Assembly: GCF_019710585.1 (NCBI RefSeq)
Contig: NZ_JAIFZQ010000026.1
Span: forward strand, 204,417-268,416
Length of the DNA stretch: 64,000 bases
Direction of reading: 5' to 3'
From: Arthrobacter sp. MAHUQ-56
GTDB taxonomy: Bacteria; Actinomycetota; Actinomycetes; Actinomycetales; Micrococcaceae
The notes beneath the pieces were generated by a model. That model was not told the origin of the DNA and did no database searches. It saw only the letters and a program-made list of their open reading frames with translations. Below, one piece after another: positions 19,200 to 27,562 of this stretch (position 1 is the first letter of the stretch; every line of letters begins with the position of its first letter). The position numbers and the translations under genes were made by a program.

Positions 19200-19289
19200 T
19201 ACTACATCCAGCTCCTAGGTTTGTGTAACACACGTCACAGAACGTGATCATCCTGGTGATCTCCGGCATGTCCGGGCGAAGGAGTAATA

Positions 19290-20183
19290 ATGACGAGCAA
19301 ACTTTCACGAAGGAACGTCCTGCGCAGTGCGGGGGTGGCTGTACTAGGCGCCGCTGTGGCCGGTTGGGCAACGGGTTGTTCCAGCGTCGCTGCAGGCGGC
19401 CCGGCGTCCGGTGGTGCGAGCAACCTTCTGGAGCGGGCGAAGTCCCAGGGTTTCCTCCGGGTGGGTATCGCCAATGAGCCGCCGTACACACAGGTTGACG
19501 CGGATGGAACCGTAACCGGCTGTGAGCCCGACGTGCTGCGCGCCGTCTGCAAGCGGCTCGGCATCGACGAGGTTCAAGGCATTATTACGCCGTACGAGTC
19601 AATGATTCCCGGGCTGAATGCCAACCGCTGGGACGTCATCGCCGCGGGCCTGTTCATGAAGGAGTCCCGGTGCTCGCAAGTGCTGTACTCCGAGCCGGTC
19701 ATCGTTTCCACGGAGTCCTTTGCAACGCCGAAGGGCAACCCCAAAGCCATCACCTCTGTTGCCGCCGTGCTCGCTGACCCGGCACTGCGGATTGCAGTTC
19801 TCCCAGGGGGCTTCGAAGAGGGTGTACTCAAATCTGCGAACGTTCCAGCCTCCCAGCAGGTCAAGATCAATGACGGGCGCAGCGGCATTGAGGCGCTCAA
19901 AGCCAACCGGGCAGACGCCTTCATGTTGCCCACCCTGTCGCTGAAAGCCCTTGCCAAAGACGATGGAAGCTTTGACATCAGCAAGCCGGTAGACGATGCT
20001 CCGCGCACCGGTTCCGGTGCTGCCTTCCGCCAGTCCGACGCTGCCTTCCATGAGGCCTACAACAAGGAGCTCGCAGCGTTCAAGAAGACGCCGGAGTTCG
20101 CCGAAATCCTCACGAAGTGGGGCTTTGACGCTTCCGTAGTCGATGGCGTCACCTCCGAGGAGCTATGCAAGACCGCGGGCTGA
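19290..20183 (+). CDS. ehuB: EhuB-like amino-acid/ectoine ABC transporter substrate-binding lipoprotein
   Basis: A 297-residue family 3 solute-binding protein. The N-terminus has a twin-arginine signal (SRRNVLRS) and a lipobox ending at Cys30 (WATGC), so it is exported and lipid-anchored. The mature part (ANEPPYTQVDADG; YESMIPGLNANRWDVIAAG; ESRCSQVLYSEPV) closely follows the pattern of EhuB, the ectoine/hydroxyectoine binding protein. Two permeases and an ATPase follow in the order B-C-D-A. Operator site 1 lies upstream. The family call is firm; the exact ligand is inferred. Confidence 0.8.
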   Translation: MTSKLSRRNVLRSAGVAVLGAAVAGWATGCSSVAAGGPASGGASNLLERAKSQGFLRVGIANEPPYTQVDADGTVTGCEPDVLRAVCKRLGIDEVQGIITPYESMIPGLNANRWDVIAAGLFMKESRCSQVLYSEPVIVSTESFATPKGNPKAITSVAAVLADPALRIAVLPGGFEEGVLKSANVPASQQVKINDGRSGIEALKANRADAFMLPTLSLKALAKDDGSFDISKPVDDAPRTGSGAAFRQSDAAFHEAYNKELAAFKKTPEFAEILTKWGFDASVVDGVTSEELCKTAG

Positions 20184-20211
20184 TGGTCGGGCACTTCCGG
20201 AGGGGGCGGGC

Positions 20212-20910
20212 ATGTCAGCAGTAATCGAGTACGCACCCCTGCTGTGGCAGGGGCTGCTGACCACCATCCTCGTGGCGGTGCTCAGCGGTGCCCTCTGCCT
20301 GGTGGTCGCCTTCGCCGCGGGGCTGGCGCGCCTGTCCCGGCACCGCTTCATCAGCTGGCCGGCGGGCGTCTTCATCGAGGTATTCCGCGGGACATCGCTG
20401 CTGGTCCAGATGTTCTGGCTGTTCTTCGCACTGCCGTTCTTCGGAATCCAGCTCCACCCGCTGACAGCGGCGGTCTTGGCGCTTGGGCTGAACGAGGGCG
20501 CGTACGCCGCAGAAGTCGTGCGGGGTGCCATCGCCAGCCGGGCCAAAGGCCAGACCGAAGCGTGCATCGCACTGGGCATGGAACCCGCACTGAGGCTCAG
20601 GCGCATCATCATCCCGCAGTCGATCCCCGCCATGCTGCCGCCCTTCGGAAACGTCATGGTGGACCTGCTGAAGAACACCTCACTCGTCTCCCTCGTCACG
20701 GTGGCGGACCTGACCTTCCGGGCACAGATGATTCGCAGCAGCACAGGGCAGACGACGGCGATCTTCATCACCATCCTGGTGATGTACTTTGTCCTCTCTT
20801 ACCTGCTGACACTGTTCACCAGCTGGCTGGAACGGCGCTACGCGCTCGACCGGAAGGCACTCGCCGCCCAGCGCAAGGAAAGCCAACTCATGAAGGTAGG
20901 TGCAGCATGA
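20212..20910 (+). CDS. ehuC: Polar amino acid/ectoine ABC permease (EhuC-like)
   Basis: A 232-residue HisM-type inner-membrane permease with about five helices. The EAA loop is visible as EACIALGMEPALRLRRIIIPQ near residues 119-137. The start at 20212 follows AGGGGGCGGG; the stop overlaps the next ATG (ATGA, 20907-20910). It forms the channel with the next gene product. Confidence 0.88.
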   Translation: MSAVIEYAPLLWQGLLTTILVAVLSGALCLVVAFAAGLARLSRHRFISWPAGVFIEVFRGTSLLVQMFWLFFALPFFGIQLHPLTAAVLALGLNEGAYAAEVVRGAIASRAKGQTEACIALGMEPALRLRRIIIPQSIPAMLPPFGNVMVDLLKNTSLVSLVTVADLTFRAQMIRSSTGQTTAIFITILVMYFVLSYLLTLFTSWLERRYALDRKALAAQRKESQLMKVGAA

Positions 20911-21563
20911 TCTGGGACAACAACTTTGCCGTGTCCGTCATTCCGCTGCTCCTTGAGGGCCTCTGGGTCACGGTCAAGATCACCCTGCTGGGCACCCTGC
21001 TGGCTGCCGTTCTCGGTCTGTTCTTCGCGATTCTTCGGCGGCTCGCCATCCCGGTGCTGTCGCCCGTCGTGTCCTTCTTCGTGGTGTTCGTGCGGGGAAC
21101 CCCGCTGCTGGTCCAGGCCTACTGCGCATTCTTTGTCCTGCCGGCGTACGGCCTCAGCTTCGACGCCTTCACCACGGGCGTAGTGGTTATAGGCGTGAAC
21201 TACAGCGCTTATATGGCAGAGGTTTACCGCAGCGGCATCCAGGGTGTGCCCAAGGGCCAGTGGGAGGCAGCAACGGCGCTGAGTCTCCCCGGGTCCCGCA
21301 CCTGGAGCAGGATCATCCTCCCGCAGGCAATACGCACCGTGGTGCCGATGCTCGGGAACTACCTCATCCAGATGTTCAAGGACTCAGCAGTTCTCTCAGC
21401 CATCACGGTGGTGGAACTCATGGCAACGGCACAGGCGATCGGAAGCTCCAGCTTCCGGTACCTGGAACCGCTGACCCTGGCAGCGCTGTTGTTCCTCGCC
21501 ATCAGCTACCCCGCCTCACGGCTCGTCAACAGATTGGAGCGGCGCTATGCGCCCCAGCACTGA
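20907..21563 (+). CDS. ehuD: Polar amino acid/ectoine ABC permease (EhuD-like)
   Basis: A 218-residue permease of the same family with EAA loop EAATALSLPGSRTWSRIILPQ. It overlaps the previous gene by 4 bases and the ATPase gene by 17 bases, so all three are translationally linked. The N-terminus starts directly in the first membrane helix. Confidence 0.88.
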   Translation: MIWDNNFAVSVIPLLLEGLWVTVKITLLGTLLAAVLGLFFAILRRLAIPVLSPVVSFFVVFVRGTPLLVQAYCAFFVLPAYGLSFDAFTTGVVVIGVNYSAYMAEVYRSGIQGVPKGQWEAATALSLPGSRTWSRIILPQAIRTVVPMLGNYLIQMFKDSAVLSAITVVELMATAQAIGSSSFRYLEPLTLAALLFLAISYPASRLVNRLERRYAPQH

Positions 21564-22362
21564 ACCCCAACCCCTGTCCACTCCGGTGGGCCTTGCCCCC
21601 GATCCGATCGTTAGGTTCCAGAACGTCAGCAAGAACTGGGGATCAAACCAGGTCCTGAAGTCGCTGAACTTCGAAGTGGCGCCGGGGGAGAAGGTCTCCA
21701 TCATCGGTCCTTCCGGATCGGGCAAGACCACCATCCTGCGTATCCTCATGACGCTGGAGACGCCCAGTGAAGGGCTCGTGAAGGTCGACGGCGACGTGTT
21801 GTGGGATGTCACGGCCGGCCAGAAGGTGCGCGAGACCAAGCAGATGCGGGAAACCCGGCGCAAGATCGGCATGGTGTTCCAGCAGTTCAACCTGTTTCCG
21901 CACATGACCGCCATGGAGAACGTCATCGAGGCGCCCATCCACGTGCTGGGCATGAACAAGGCGGAGGCGAAGGAACGCGCCGCGGAGCTGCTGAACCTGG
22001 TGGGCCTCGGGAAGCACATGAACCACACGCCGCCGCAGATGTCCGGCGGGCAGCAGCAGCGTGTGGCCATCGCCCGCGCGCTGGCTATGCGGCCCAGGGT
22101 GCTGTTGTTCGACGAGCCCACCTCGGCGCTTGACCCGGAGTTGATCGGCGAGGTGCTGAATGTGATCCGGAACCTCGCGCACACCACGGACATGACCATG
22201 CTCATGGTGACGCACGAGATGCGGTTCGCGGAGGAGATCTCGGACCGGGTGGTGATGTTCGACAACGGGGCTGCGGTGGAGAGTGGGCCGCCCGCCCAGA
22301 TCTTCAAGGACCCGCAGCAGGAACGGACCCGGACCTTCCTCCGGGCCGTCCTGCAGCACTGA
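21547..22362 (+). CDS. ehuA: Amino acid/ectoine ABC transporter ATPase (EhuA-like)
   Basis: A 271-residue ATPase with Walker A GPSGSGKTT (54-62), Q-loop FQQFNLFPHM near 111-120, signature MSGGQQQR (165-172), Walker B VLLFDE (185-190) and the switch histidine in VTHEMRF. A charged insertion (GQKVRETKQMRETRRKIG, about 91-108) before the Q-loop is typical of the EhuA branch. The gene ends 7 bases before the convergent ridA. Confidence 0.9.
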   Translation: MRPSTEPQPLSTPVGLAPDPIVRFQNVSKNWGSNQVLKSLNFEVAPGEKVSIIGPSGSGKTTILRILMTLETPSEGLVKVDGDVLWDVTAGQKVRETKQMRETRRKIGMVFQQFNLFPHMTAMENVIEAPIHVLGMNKAEAKERAAELLNLVGLGKHMNHTPPQMSGGQQQRVAIARALAMRPRVLLFDEPTSALDPELIGEVLNVIRNLAHTTDMTMLMVTHEMRFAEEISDRVVMFDNGAAVESGPPAQIFKDPQQERTRTFLRAVLQH

Positions 22363-22369
22363 CGGTCCG

Positions 22370-22822
22370 CTACACCTCTACAATCATCGCAATTTCAACG
22401 GGCGCCAGCCCGGGCAGTTCGGCAACACCGACAGCTGCCCGGGCATGGCGCCCCCTGTCGCCGAAGGCCTGTTCCAGGACCAGCGAGGCGCCGTTGATCA
22501 CGGCCGGCTGGTCACCGAAGCCTTCGGCCGAAGCTACGTAACCGGTGAGGCTGACCACGGACACGATCCGGTCCAGCGAGCCCAGGTGCTGCTTCAGGGC
22601 TGCCAGGCAGTTAAGCACCGCCGTGGCGCTCGCTTCCTGGCCCTGCTCGACGGTGAGCTCGCGGCCCAGCTTGCCGCTGATGGTGAGAACGCCATCGCGC
22701 GTGGGCGTCTGGCCCGCCGTGAAGACGAGGTTTCCCACTTGGCGGACCGGAACGTAGTTGGCCACCGGAACGGGTGGGGACGGCAATTCGAGGTCGACGC
22801 CGTCGGCCGGAATTTTCGACAT
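22370..22822 (-). CDS. RidA family enamine/imine deaminase
   Basis: A 150-residue YjgF/YER057c/UK114 family protein. RidA proteins hydrolyse reactive enamine/imine intermediates made by PLP enzymes, releasing ammonia, and protect PLP enzymes. The key arginine is visible in GRHARAAVGVAELP (Arg128), with Glu143 near the end. The ATG has AGGAG 10 bases upstream. On its strand, operator site 2 carries TTGACA followed after 17 bases by TAGGGT, a likely promoter. It fits with the many aminotransferases of this region. Confidence 0.88.
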   Translation of the reverse strand: MSKIPADGVDLELPSPPVPVANYVPVRQVGNLVFTAGQTPTRDGVLTISGKLGRELTVEQGQEASATAVLNCLAALKQHLGSLDRIVSVVSLTGYVASAEGFGDQPAVINGASLVLEQAFGDRGRHARAAVGVAELPGLAPVEIAMIVEV

Positions 22823-22885
22823 GTTCAGGATGCTCCTTAGCGCGGGTTAGCCGGGTCACTACGGACCCTAGGCAAGCGGCAATGG

Positions 22886-22897
22886 ATTGTCAACAAT
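22886..22897. promoter_or_regulatory. GntR operator site 2
   Basis: Perfect palindrome ATTGTCAACAAT in the divergent gap between ridA (minus) and the isomerase-like gene (plus). Read on the minus strand it contains TTGACA with TAGGGT 17 bases further, giving a promoter for ridA. Confidence 0.75.
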
Positions 22898-22918
22898 CTA
22901 CTAATTTTAGGAGAACTA

Positions 22919-23653
22919 ATGAAGCCCATTGAACCCACGTTCGCCGGCCCGGAGGCGCAGGCCGGCATAGGCGTGGTATGCCCGTTCGACATGGCGCTGG
23001 ACCGAGAGCTGTGGCGGTGGATGCCGTCGGACGTCTCGCTGTTCTTCACCCGGACGCCGTTCTTTGATGAGCCCGTCAGCCTGGAGATGGCAGAGGACGT
23101 GAGCGACGACGCCGACATCCTCGCTGCGGTGAAGAACCTTAGCGCCGTGCGCCCCGCGGTCATGGCCTACGCCTGCACGTCCGGCAGCTTCGTCAACGGT
23201 TTATCCGGAGCCCGCCATATTTCGAAGGTGATGGCAACCGCCGCCGACGCGCATGGGGTCAGCACCTCCGAGGCGCTCCTGGAGGCGCTGGAGTATCTGG
23301 GCGTCTCTAAGGTTGTGGTCATTACGCCGTACGTGGCGGACCTGACCTTGCGGCTGGGGGATTTCCTGGAGGAGGCCGGCCATTCGGTGGCAGCGCAAGC
23401 CGGGCTGGGGCTGGACGGGGGTATCTGGCAGGTTCCCTACCAGTCCACTTGCGACTTGATCCGCGGGGCCGACGTTCCGGAGGCGGACGTGGTGTTCATC
23501 AGCTGCACCAACTTGCCCACGTACGACATCATCGCGCCGCTGGAGCGGGAACTGGACAAGCCGGTCCTCTCGGCCAACCAGGTGACAGCGTGGGCGTCGC
23601 TGCGTCGCCTGGGCAAGGCGGCGGTGGGTCCGGGGCAGCGCCTGCTGGCATAG
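22919..23653 (+). CDS. Maleate isomerase/EutA-like protein with two active-site cysteines
   Basis: A 244-residue Asp/Glu racemase-superfamily protein. Both cysteines of the family are present: Cys86 in ACTSGSF and Cys196 in ISCTNLP. This pattern is shared by maleate cis-trans isomerase, arylmalonate decarboxylase relatives and EutA, a protein of ectoine/hydroxyectoine clusters. AGGAGAACTA precedes the ATG. Position after an Ehu-type importer favours EutA, but isomerase activity on a dicarboxylate is also possible. A terminator follows. Confidence 0.75.
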   Translation: MKPIEPTFAGPEAQAGIGVVCPFDMALDRELWRWMPSDVSLFFTRTPFFDEPVSLEMAEDVSDDADILAAVKNLSAVRPAVMAYACTSGSFVNGLSGARHISKVMATAADAHGVSTSEALLEALEYLGVSKVVVITPYVADLTLRLGDFLEEAGHSVAAQAGLGLDGGIWQVPYQSTCDLIRGADVPEADVVFISCTNLPTYDIIAPLERELDKPVLSANQVTAWASLRRLGKAAVGPGQRLLA

Positions 23654-23665
23654 CCGGGACAAAAG

Positions 23666-23710
23666 AAATCCCGGCCCGGGCTGTTCGTCTGACAGCCCGG
23701 GCCGGGATTT
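23666..23710. terminator. Convergent terminator between the two isomerase-like genes
   Basis: A perfect 19-bp stem (23666-23684 with 23692-23710) around a 7-base loop, flanked by AAA and TTT. It separates two facing genes and can work in both directions. Confidence 0.85.
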
Positions 23711-23724
23711 CGTGTCGCGGCGGG

Positions 23725-24465
23725 CTATGCTCCGACGGCGACCGGTGCCGTCTTCTTGAACAGCGTGCCCAGAGCGTCGCACGGGCGCAGGGCGCCGGCA
23801 AGCCGCAGGCCTTGCCAAACGGTTACCTGGTTCGCGGTGAGGACGGGCTTGCCGAGCTCCGCTTCGAGTTCGTTGATCCATCGGGCGCTGTGCAGCGCCG
23901 TGTCCGGGATCAGGATCGCCTGCGCCTCGTCACTGTCATTGCTCCGGGCGAGGGCAAGGACGCCCTCGCGGTCAAGCTCGCCGGCAAGGGCGGCCGTGGG
24001 GATGTCGTGGCTGACCAGCTGCGTGACCTTGATGCCGCCACGGTTCAACAGTGCCGCGAAGTGCCGGGAGACGTCCTCCGGGTACGTGGCAGCGACGGCC
24101 ACCTTGGTCAGGTCCAGCGCCTTGCAGGCGTCAACGAATGCCAGGGACGTGGAGGAGGCGGGCACCTCAAGGGCTTCCTGGACCTCCTGAGCCTGCCGGT
24201 GTGCGCCCTCCCAGCCGAAGACGAAGCTGCCTGACGTGCATGCCCACATGACGGCGTCGGGCAGGGCTGCTCGCAAGGCGTCCGCGCCTTCCAGGAGCCG
24301 CTCGCTCTTGCCGAGGTCCAGCAGGGCCTGGACTTCGTGCGCGTCGACGCCCACGGACGTGTGGACCAGGGGAAGGTGGACCCCCTCGCCCAGGAGTTCC
24401 TCCATGAAGGGGTAGTCGTCCTCGGCGCCGAAGCCCGGGTACAGCATGCCAATGGTCACGGCCAT
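23725..24465 (-). CDS. Second Asp/Glu racemase-like protein, one active-site cysteine replaced
   Basis: A 246-residue paralogue of the preceding gene. The first cysteine is kept (Cys76 in ACTSGSF), but the site matching the second cysteine reads LIPDTALH, with Asp188 in its place. In this superfamily both cysteines are needed for racemisation or isomerisation, so this copy may be a decarboxylase, a hydrolase or a binding protein. The start is the ATG at 24465 with AAGGAGA upstream; the frame is open further but lacks support. Operator site 3 lies 41 bases upstream. Confidence 0.72.
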   Translation of the reverse strand: MAVTIGMLYPGFGAEDDYPFMEELLGEGVHLPLVHTSVGVDAHEVQALLDLGKSERLLEGADALRAALPDAVMWACTSGSFVFGWEGAHRQAQEVQEALEVPASSTSLAFVDACKALDLTKVAVAATYPEDVSRHFAALLNRGGIKVTQLVSHDIPTAALAGELDREGVLALARSNDSDEAQAILIPDTALHSARWINELEAELGKPVLTANQVTVWQGLRLAGALRPCDALGTLFKKTAPVAVGA

Positions 24466-24505
24466 AGATTCTCCTTTGAAGTAACCGCGGGAATCGCTCC
24501 CGCGG

Positions 24506-24517
24506 ATTGTGCACAAT
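24506..24517. promoter_or_regulatory. GntR operator site 3
   Basis: Perfect palindrome ATTGTGCACAAT, 41 bases before the minus-strand isomerase-like gene. A 7-bp hairpin CCGCGGG/CCCGCGG (24485-24505) lies between it and the gene, and a half-site TACAAT follows at 24520-24525. Confidence 0.75.
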
Positions 24518-24554
24518 CGTACAATCCCACGACCTCAAAAGATAGGAAAGTAGG

Positions 24555-24566
24555 ATTGTTGACAAT
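24555..24566. promoter_or_regulatory. GntR operator site 4
   Basis: Perfect palindrome ATTGTTGACAAT with an embedded TTGACA (24559-24564); CATAAC occurs 16 bases later as a possible -10 box for the amidase gene. Sites 3 and 4 share one divergent gap, 49 bases apart centre to centre. Confidence 0.75.
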
Positions 24567-24659
24567 AGTGATGCGCGCACCATAACCTGACCGAAGTGTT
24601 ACCGGCGTCACAGCCGGTGGCGGAGACCGCAGCTTGTACCGGACAAGGAGCTTCACAGC

Positions 24660-26090
24660 GTGATTGATTCACTGGAATGGGCCACTGCCACGCAGCTGGT
24701 TGACGCGTACGGCGCCGGGGAGGTCTCCCCGGTGGAGGCCACGCAGGCGGCCCTGGACGCCATCGAGCAGCACGACGGCGGCATCAACGCCTTCTGCCTG
24801 GTGGAGGCGGAATCAGCCCTTGCGGCGGCGCGTGAATCGGAGCAGCGCTGGCGCCGGAACGAGCCGCTGGGCCTGGCCGACGGTGTACCTACCTCCATCA
24901 AGGACCTCATGCTTACCAAAGGGTGGCCCACGCTGCGCGGGTCCCGCCTGACCTCCCCAGATGGGGACTGGAACGAGGACGCACCCGCCGTGGCCAGGCT
25001 GCGCGAAAATGGTGCTGTGCTGATCGGCAAGGTCACCAGCCCCGAGTTCGGCTGGAAGGGCGTGACCGACAGCCCGCGCTGCGGGATCACCCGCAACCCG
25101 TGGGACGTTTCGCGCACCGCCGGCGGTTCCAGCGGGGGCAGCGCGGCCGCCGTGGCGCAGGGCATGGGCCCGTGGTCCGTAGGGACCGACGGCGGCGGCT
25201 CCATCCGCATCCCCGCCGGCTTTACCGGCGTTGTGGGTTTCAAACCGACGTACGGGACCGTGCCGCTGTACCCGGCCAGCCCCTTCGGCACCCTCGCCCA
25301 CGCCGGCCCCATCACCCGCACCGTTGAGGATGCGGCGCTGATGCTGGATATCCTCTCCCGCCCGGATGCTCGCGACTGGTCTGCAGGTCCCGCGCCGACG
25401 CGCTCCTTCCTGTCCACCATCGACGAAGGGGTCCGGGGCCGGAAAATCGCTTTCAGCCCGGATCTTGGCTACGGAAAAAATGATCCCGACGTCGACGAGG
25501 CAGTCCGCGGGGCAGTCCAGGTCCTGCAGGACCTGGGGGCCGAGGTGGAGGAAATCGACCTTGGCTGGCAGGACCCGGTGGACGCCTACCACGTGCTCTG
25601 GTTCAGCGGTGCGGCCAAAGTGGTGGAAGGCTACGGCCCCGGTGCCGCGGAACAGCTTGATCCGCTGCTGGCGGCGGCACTGGAACGGCACTCCGGCTTC
25701 AGCGCCGGGGACTTCCTGGACGCCACGGCGGTCCGCATGAAACTGGGCCGGGAGATGGGGCTTCTCCACGAGCGCTTCGACCTCCTGGTGACCCCCACCC
25801 TTCCTATTCCGGCCTTCGAAGCCGGCCGGGACGTCCCGGCCGGCTCGTCGTCGCAGGACTGGACCTCGTGGACGCCCTACACATACCCCTTTAACCTGAC
25901 CCAGCAGCCGGGCATTAGTGTCCCGTGCGGCTTCACCGTTGAAGGCCTTCCGGTCGGGCTGCAGATAGTAGGTCCCCGGCATGGCGACGCCGGGGTGCTC
26001 TCGGCGGCTGCCGCATACCAGGGCGCCGCCGACTGGCAGCACGCCCGCCCCATTTCCATCCCGGCAATGTCCACCCCCGTCCCGAAGTAA
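24660..26090 (+). CDS. Amidase signature family hydrolase
   Basis: A 476-residue amidase with the full Ser-Ser-Lys triad: Lys81 in PTSIKDLM, Ser157 in TAGGSSGGSAAAV and nucleophile Ser181 in GTDGGGSIRIPAG. It hydrolyses a carboxamide to an acid and ammonia; the substrate cannot be read from the sequence. It is not a GatA, because no GatB/C genes are near and the C-terminal region differs. The start is GTG with AAGGAG 9 bases upstream. A DUF3830 gene follows after 8 bases, so the two are cotranscribed. Confidence 0.9.
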   Translation: MIDSLEWATATQLVDAYGAGEVSPVEATQAALDAIEQHDGGINAFCLVEAESALAAARESEQRWRRNEPLGLADGVPTSIKDLMLTKGWPTLRGSRLTSPDGDWNEDAPAVARLRENGAVLIGKVTSPEFGWKGVTDSPRCGITRNPWDVSRTAGGSSGGSAAAVAQGMGPWSVGTDGGGSIRIPAGFTGVVGFKPTYGTVPLYPASPFGTLAHAGPITRTVEDAALMLDILSRPDARDWSAGPAPTRSFLSTIDEGVRGRKIAFSPDLGYGKNDPDVDEAVRGAVQVLQDLGAEVEEIDLGWQDPVDAYHVLWFSGAAKVVEGYGPGAAEQLDPLLAAALERHSGFSAGDFLDATAVRMKLGREMGLLHERFDLLVTPTLPIPAFEAGRDVPAGSSSQDWTSWTPYTYPFNLTQQPGISVPCGFTVEGLPVGLQIVGPRHGDAGVLSAAAAYQGAADWQHARPISIPAMSTPVPK

Positions 26091-26098
26091 GGCAGAAA

Positions 26099-26608
26099 AT
26101 GGCCAGGTACATCAACATCACCCTTGAAAAGCGCGGAGTCACCTGCAAGGCGCTCCTGCACGACGATGCAGCGCCCCGTACGGCCAAAGCCGTCTGGGAT
26201 GCGCTTCCCCTCAGCGGACAGGTCTTCCATGGAAAGTACGCCCGTAACGAGATCTACAACCTGGTCCCGGCGTTTGCTCCGGCTGAACCCGGCGCAGAGA
26301 ACACCACCGTGACTCCCATTCCGGGCGACGTCTGCTACTTCACGTTTACGTCCAACGACCTCAAGACGCCGTCACACGGCTATGAAGCCGACTCCACGGA
26401 TTCGGTACAGACCATCGTCGACCTTGCCGTCTTCTATGGCCGCAACAACCTGCTGCTGAACGGCGACACGGGCTGGGTGCCCGGCAACGTGTTCGCCACC
26501 ATCGTGGAGGGCCTGGATGGAATGGCGGCCGCCTGCCAGGACATCTGGATGGGCGGCGCCCGAGACGAAACGCTGACCTACTCACGGGCAGTTGATACCA
26601 CGGACTGA
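26099..26608 (+). CDS. DUF3830 (cyclophilin-like fold) protein
   Basis: A 169-residue protein beginning MARYINITLEKRGVTCKALL and containing KAVWDALPLSGQVFHGKYARN near 34-54 and PGDVCYFTF near 80. These features fit the DUF3830 family, which has a cyclophilin-like barrel and unknown function. DUF3830 genes are often beside amidases and Asp/Glu racemase-like genes, as here, so a role in the same amide-hydrolysis step is inferred. A strong terminator closes the operon. Confidence 0.75.
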   Translation: MARYINITLEKRGVTCKALLHDDAAPRTAKAVWDALPLSGQVFHGKYARNEIYNLVPAFAPAEPGAENTTVTPIPGDVCYFTFTSNDLKTPSHGYEADSTDSVQTIVDLAVFYGRNNLLLNGDTGWVPGNVFATIVEGLDGMAAACQDIWMGGARDETLTYSRAVDTTD

Positions 26609-26617
26609 ACCGCATCT

Positions 26618-26653
26618 GCCGGGGCCGCCATGCGTGCGGCCCCGGCTTCTTTT
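26618..26653 (+). terminator. Terminator of the amidase operon
   Basis: An 11-bp perfect stem (26618-26628 with 26636-26646) around CATGCGT, followed directly by TTCTTTT. It begins 10 bases after the DUF3830 stop. Confidence 0.9.
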
Positions 26654-26689
26654 ACATAATCCAAGGAATCTCAGCCTGCTGGCAGTAGG

Positions 26690-26701
26690 ATTGTAGACAG
26701 T
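26690..26701. promoter_or_regulatory. GntR operator site 5 (degenerate), autoregulation
   Basis: ATTGTAGACAGT, one mismatch from the palindrome, 93 bases before the GntR gene. The weaker match would give softer self-repression. Confidence 0.6.
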
Positions 26702-26793
26702 TTTTGGGTCCGGCTCTTCTGCCGGCAGAAGAATATGGGTCCGGAGCGTCCCCGAGGGCCGCGACCGGGCCCCTGACGGAATAGTAGGTACCG

Positions 26794-27471
26794 ATGCAGA
26801 GATTTGAGCCCCTGGTGCGCGAGTCCACACCAGCAATCATTGCCGGTAAGCTGCGCACGGCAATCGGGCTGGGCCAGATACCGCCGGGCTCCCAGCTGGG
26901 GGAGGCGGAACTGGCCAAGGAGCTCGGCGTCAGCCGGGGACCGCTCCGTGAGGCCATGCAGCGGCTCACGCAGGAAGGCCTGCTGATCAGCATCCGCAAC
27001 CGCGGCCTGTTCGTGATCACCATGACCGATGAAGAGGTCCGCGACATGTATGCGGCGCGCACCGCCGTCGAACGCGCCGCCTCCGAACTGATCCTGCAGA
27101 AGGGCGGCAAGGGTGTCGCCGCGCAGCTGGTATCGATCGTCAAAGCCATGCAGAGAGCCGCCGACAAAGGCGACCTGGACGCGATGTCCGAAGCCGATAT
27201 GGAATACCACGCCACGCTGGTGGCGGCGGCCGAAAGCACCCGGCTGACCCGCATGCACAACACTCTGCTGACCGAGACCCGAATGTGCCTTACCGCCCTG
27301 GAGAAAAAGTACCCCGACCCGCATGCCCGGGTGGCCGAACACCAAGCCATCGCCGAGGCCTTGGGGGACGGGGACCAGGAGCGCGTGGGCAAGCTTTTGA
27401 TCAGCCACATGGAAGACGCGTTGGAACGCCTGACCGGCGGCAGCGGCGATGCCGAGGTTGCGACCGCCTGA
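26794..27471 (+). CDS. GntR family regulator with FCD domain, proposed master regulator of the cluster
   Basis: A 225-residue FadR-type regulator. The winged helix (about 10-75) includes LGEAELAKELGVSRGPLREAMQRL and RGLFV. The all-helical FCD ligand domain (about 80-215) carries likely metal/ligand residues in ADMEYHATLV, RMHNTLL, RVAEHQAI and LISHMEDAL. FCD regulators usually bind TTGTnnACAA-like palindromes and release DNA on binding a carboxylate. Matching sites occur before this gene and before most neighbours, so it probably controls them and itself. Confidence 0.88.
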   Translation: MQRFEPLVRESTPAIIAGKLRTAIGLGQIPPGSQLGEAELAKELGVSRGPLREAMQRLTQEGLLISIRNRGLFVITMTDEEVRDMYAARTAVERAASELILQKGGKGVAAQLVSIVKAMQRAADKGDLDAMSEADMEYHATLVAAAESTRLTRMHNTLLTETRMCLTALEKKYPDPHARVAEHQAIAEALGDGDQERVGKLLISHMEDALERLTGGSGDAEVATA

Positions 27472-27520
27472 CCAGGGGCCCGCGCCTTCGCGCCACCGTT
27501 GAAATGTTACCGCTCAAAAG

Positions 27521-27557
27521 AAGGGGGCCGGCTGCACAATGTGCATCCGGCCCCCTT
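27521..27557. terminator. Bidirectional terminator between gntR and the M20 gene
   Basis: Outer stem AAGGGGGCCGG/CCGGCCCCCTT (27521-27531 with 27547-27557) and inner stem TGCAC/GTGCA around AAT. It lies between two facing genes, 5 bases from the M20 stop codon. Confidence 0.75.
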
Positions 27558-27562
27558 CCGCG

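Noticed and set aside
24660..26090. Amidase as GatA of glutamyl-tRNA amidotransferase
   Set aside because: No gatB or gatC next to it, and the context is a DUF3830 operon under a GntR operator.
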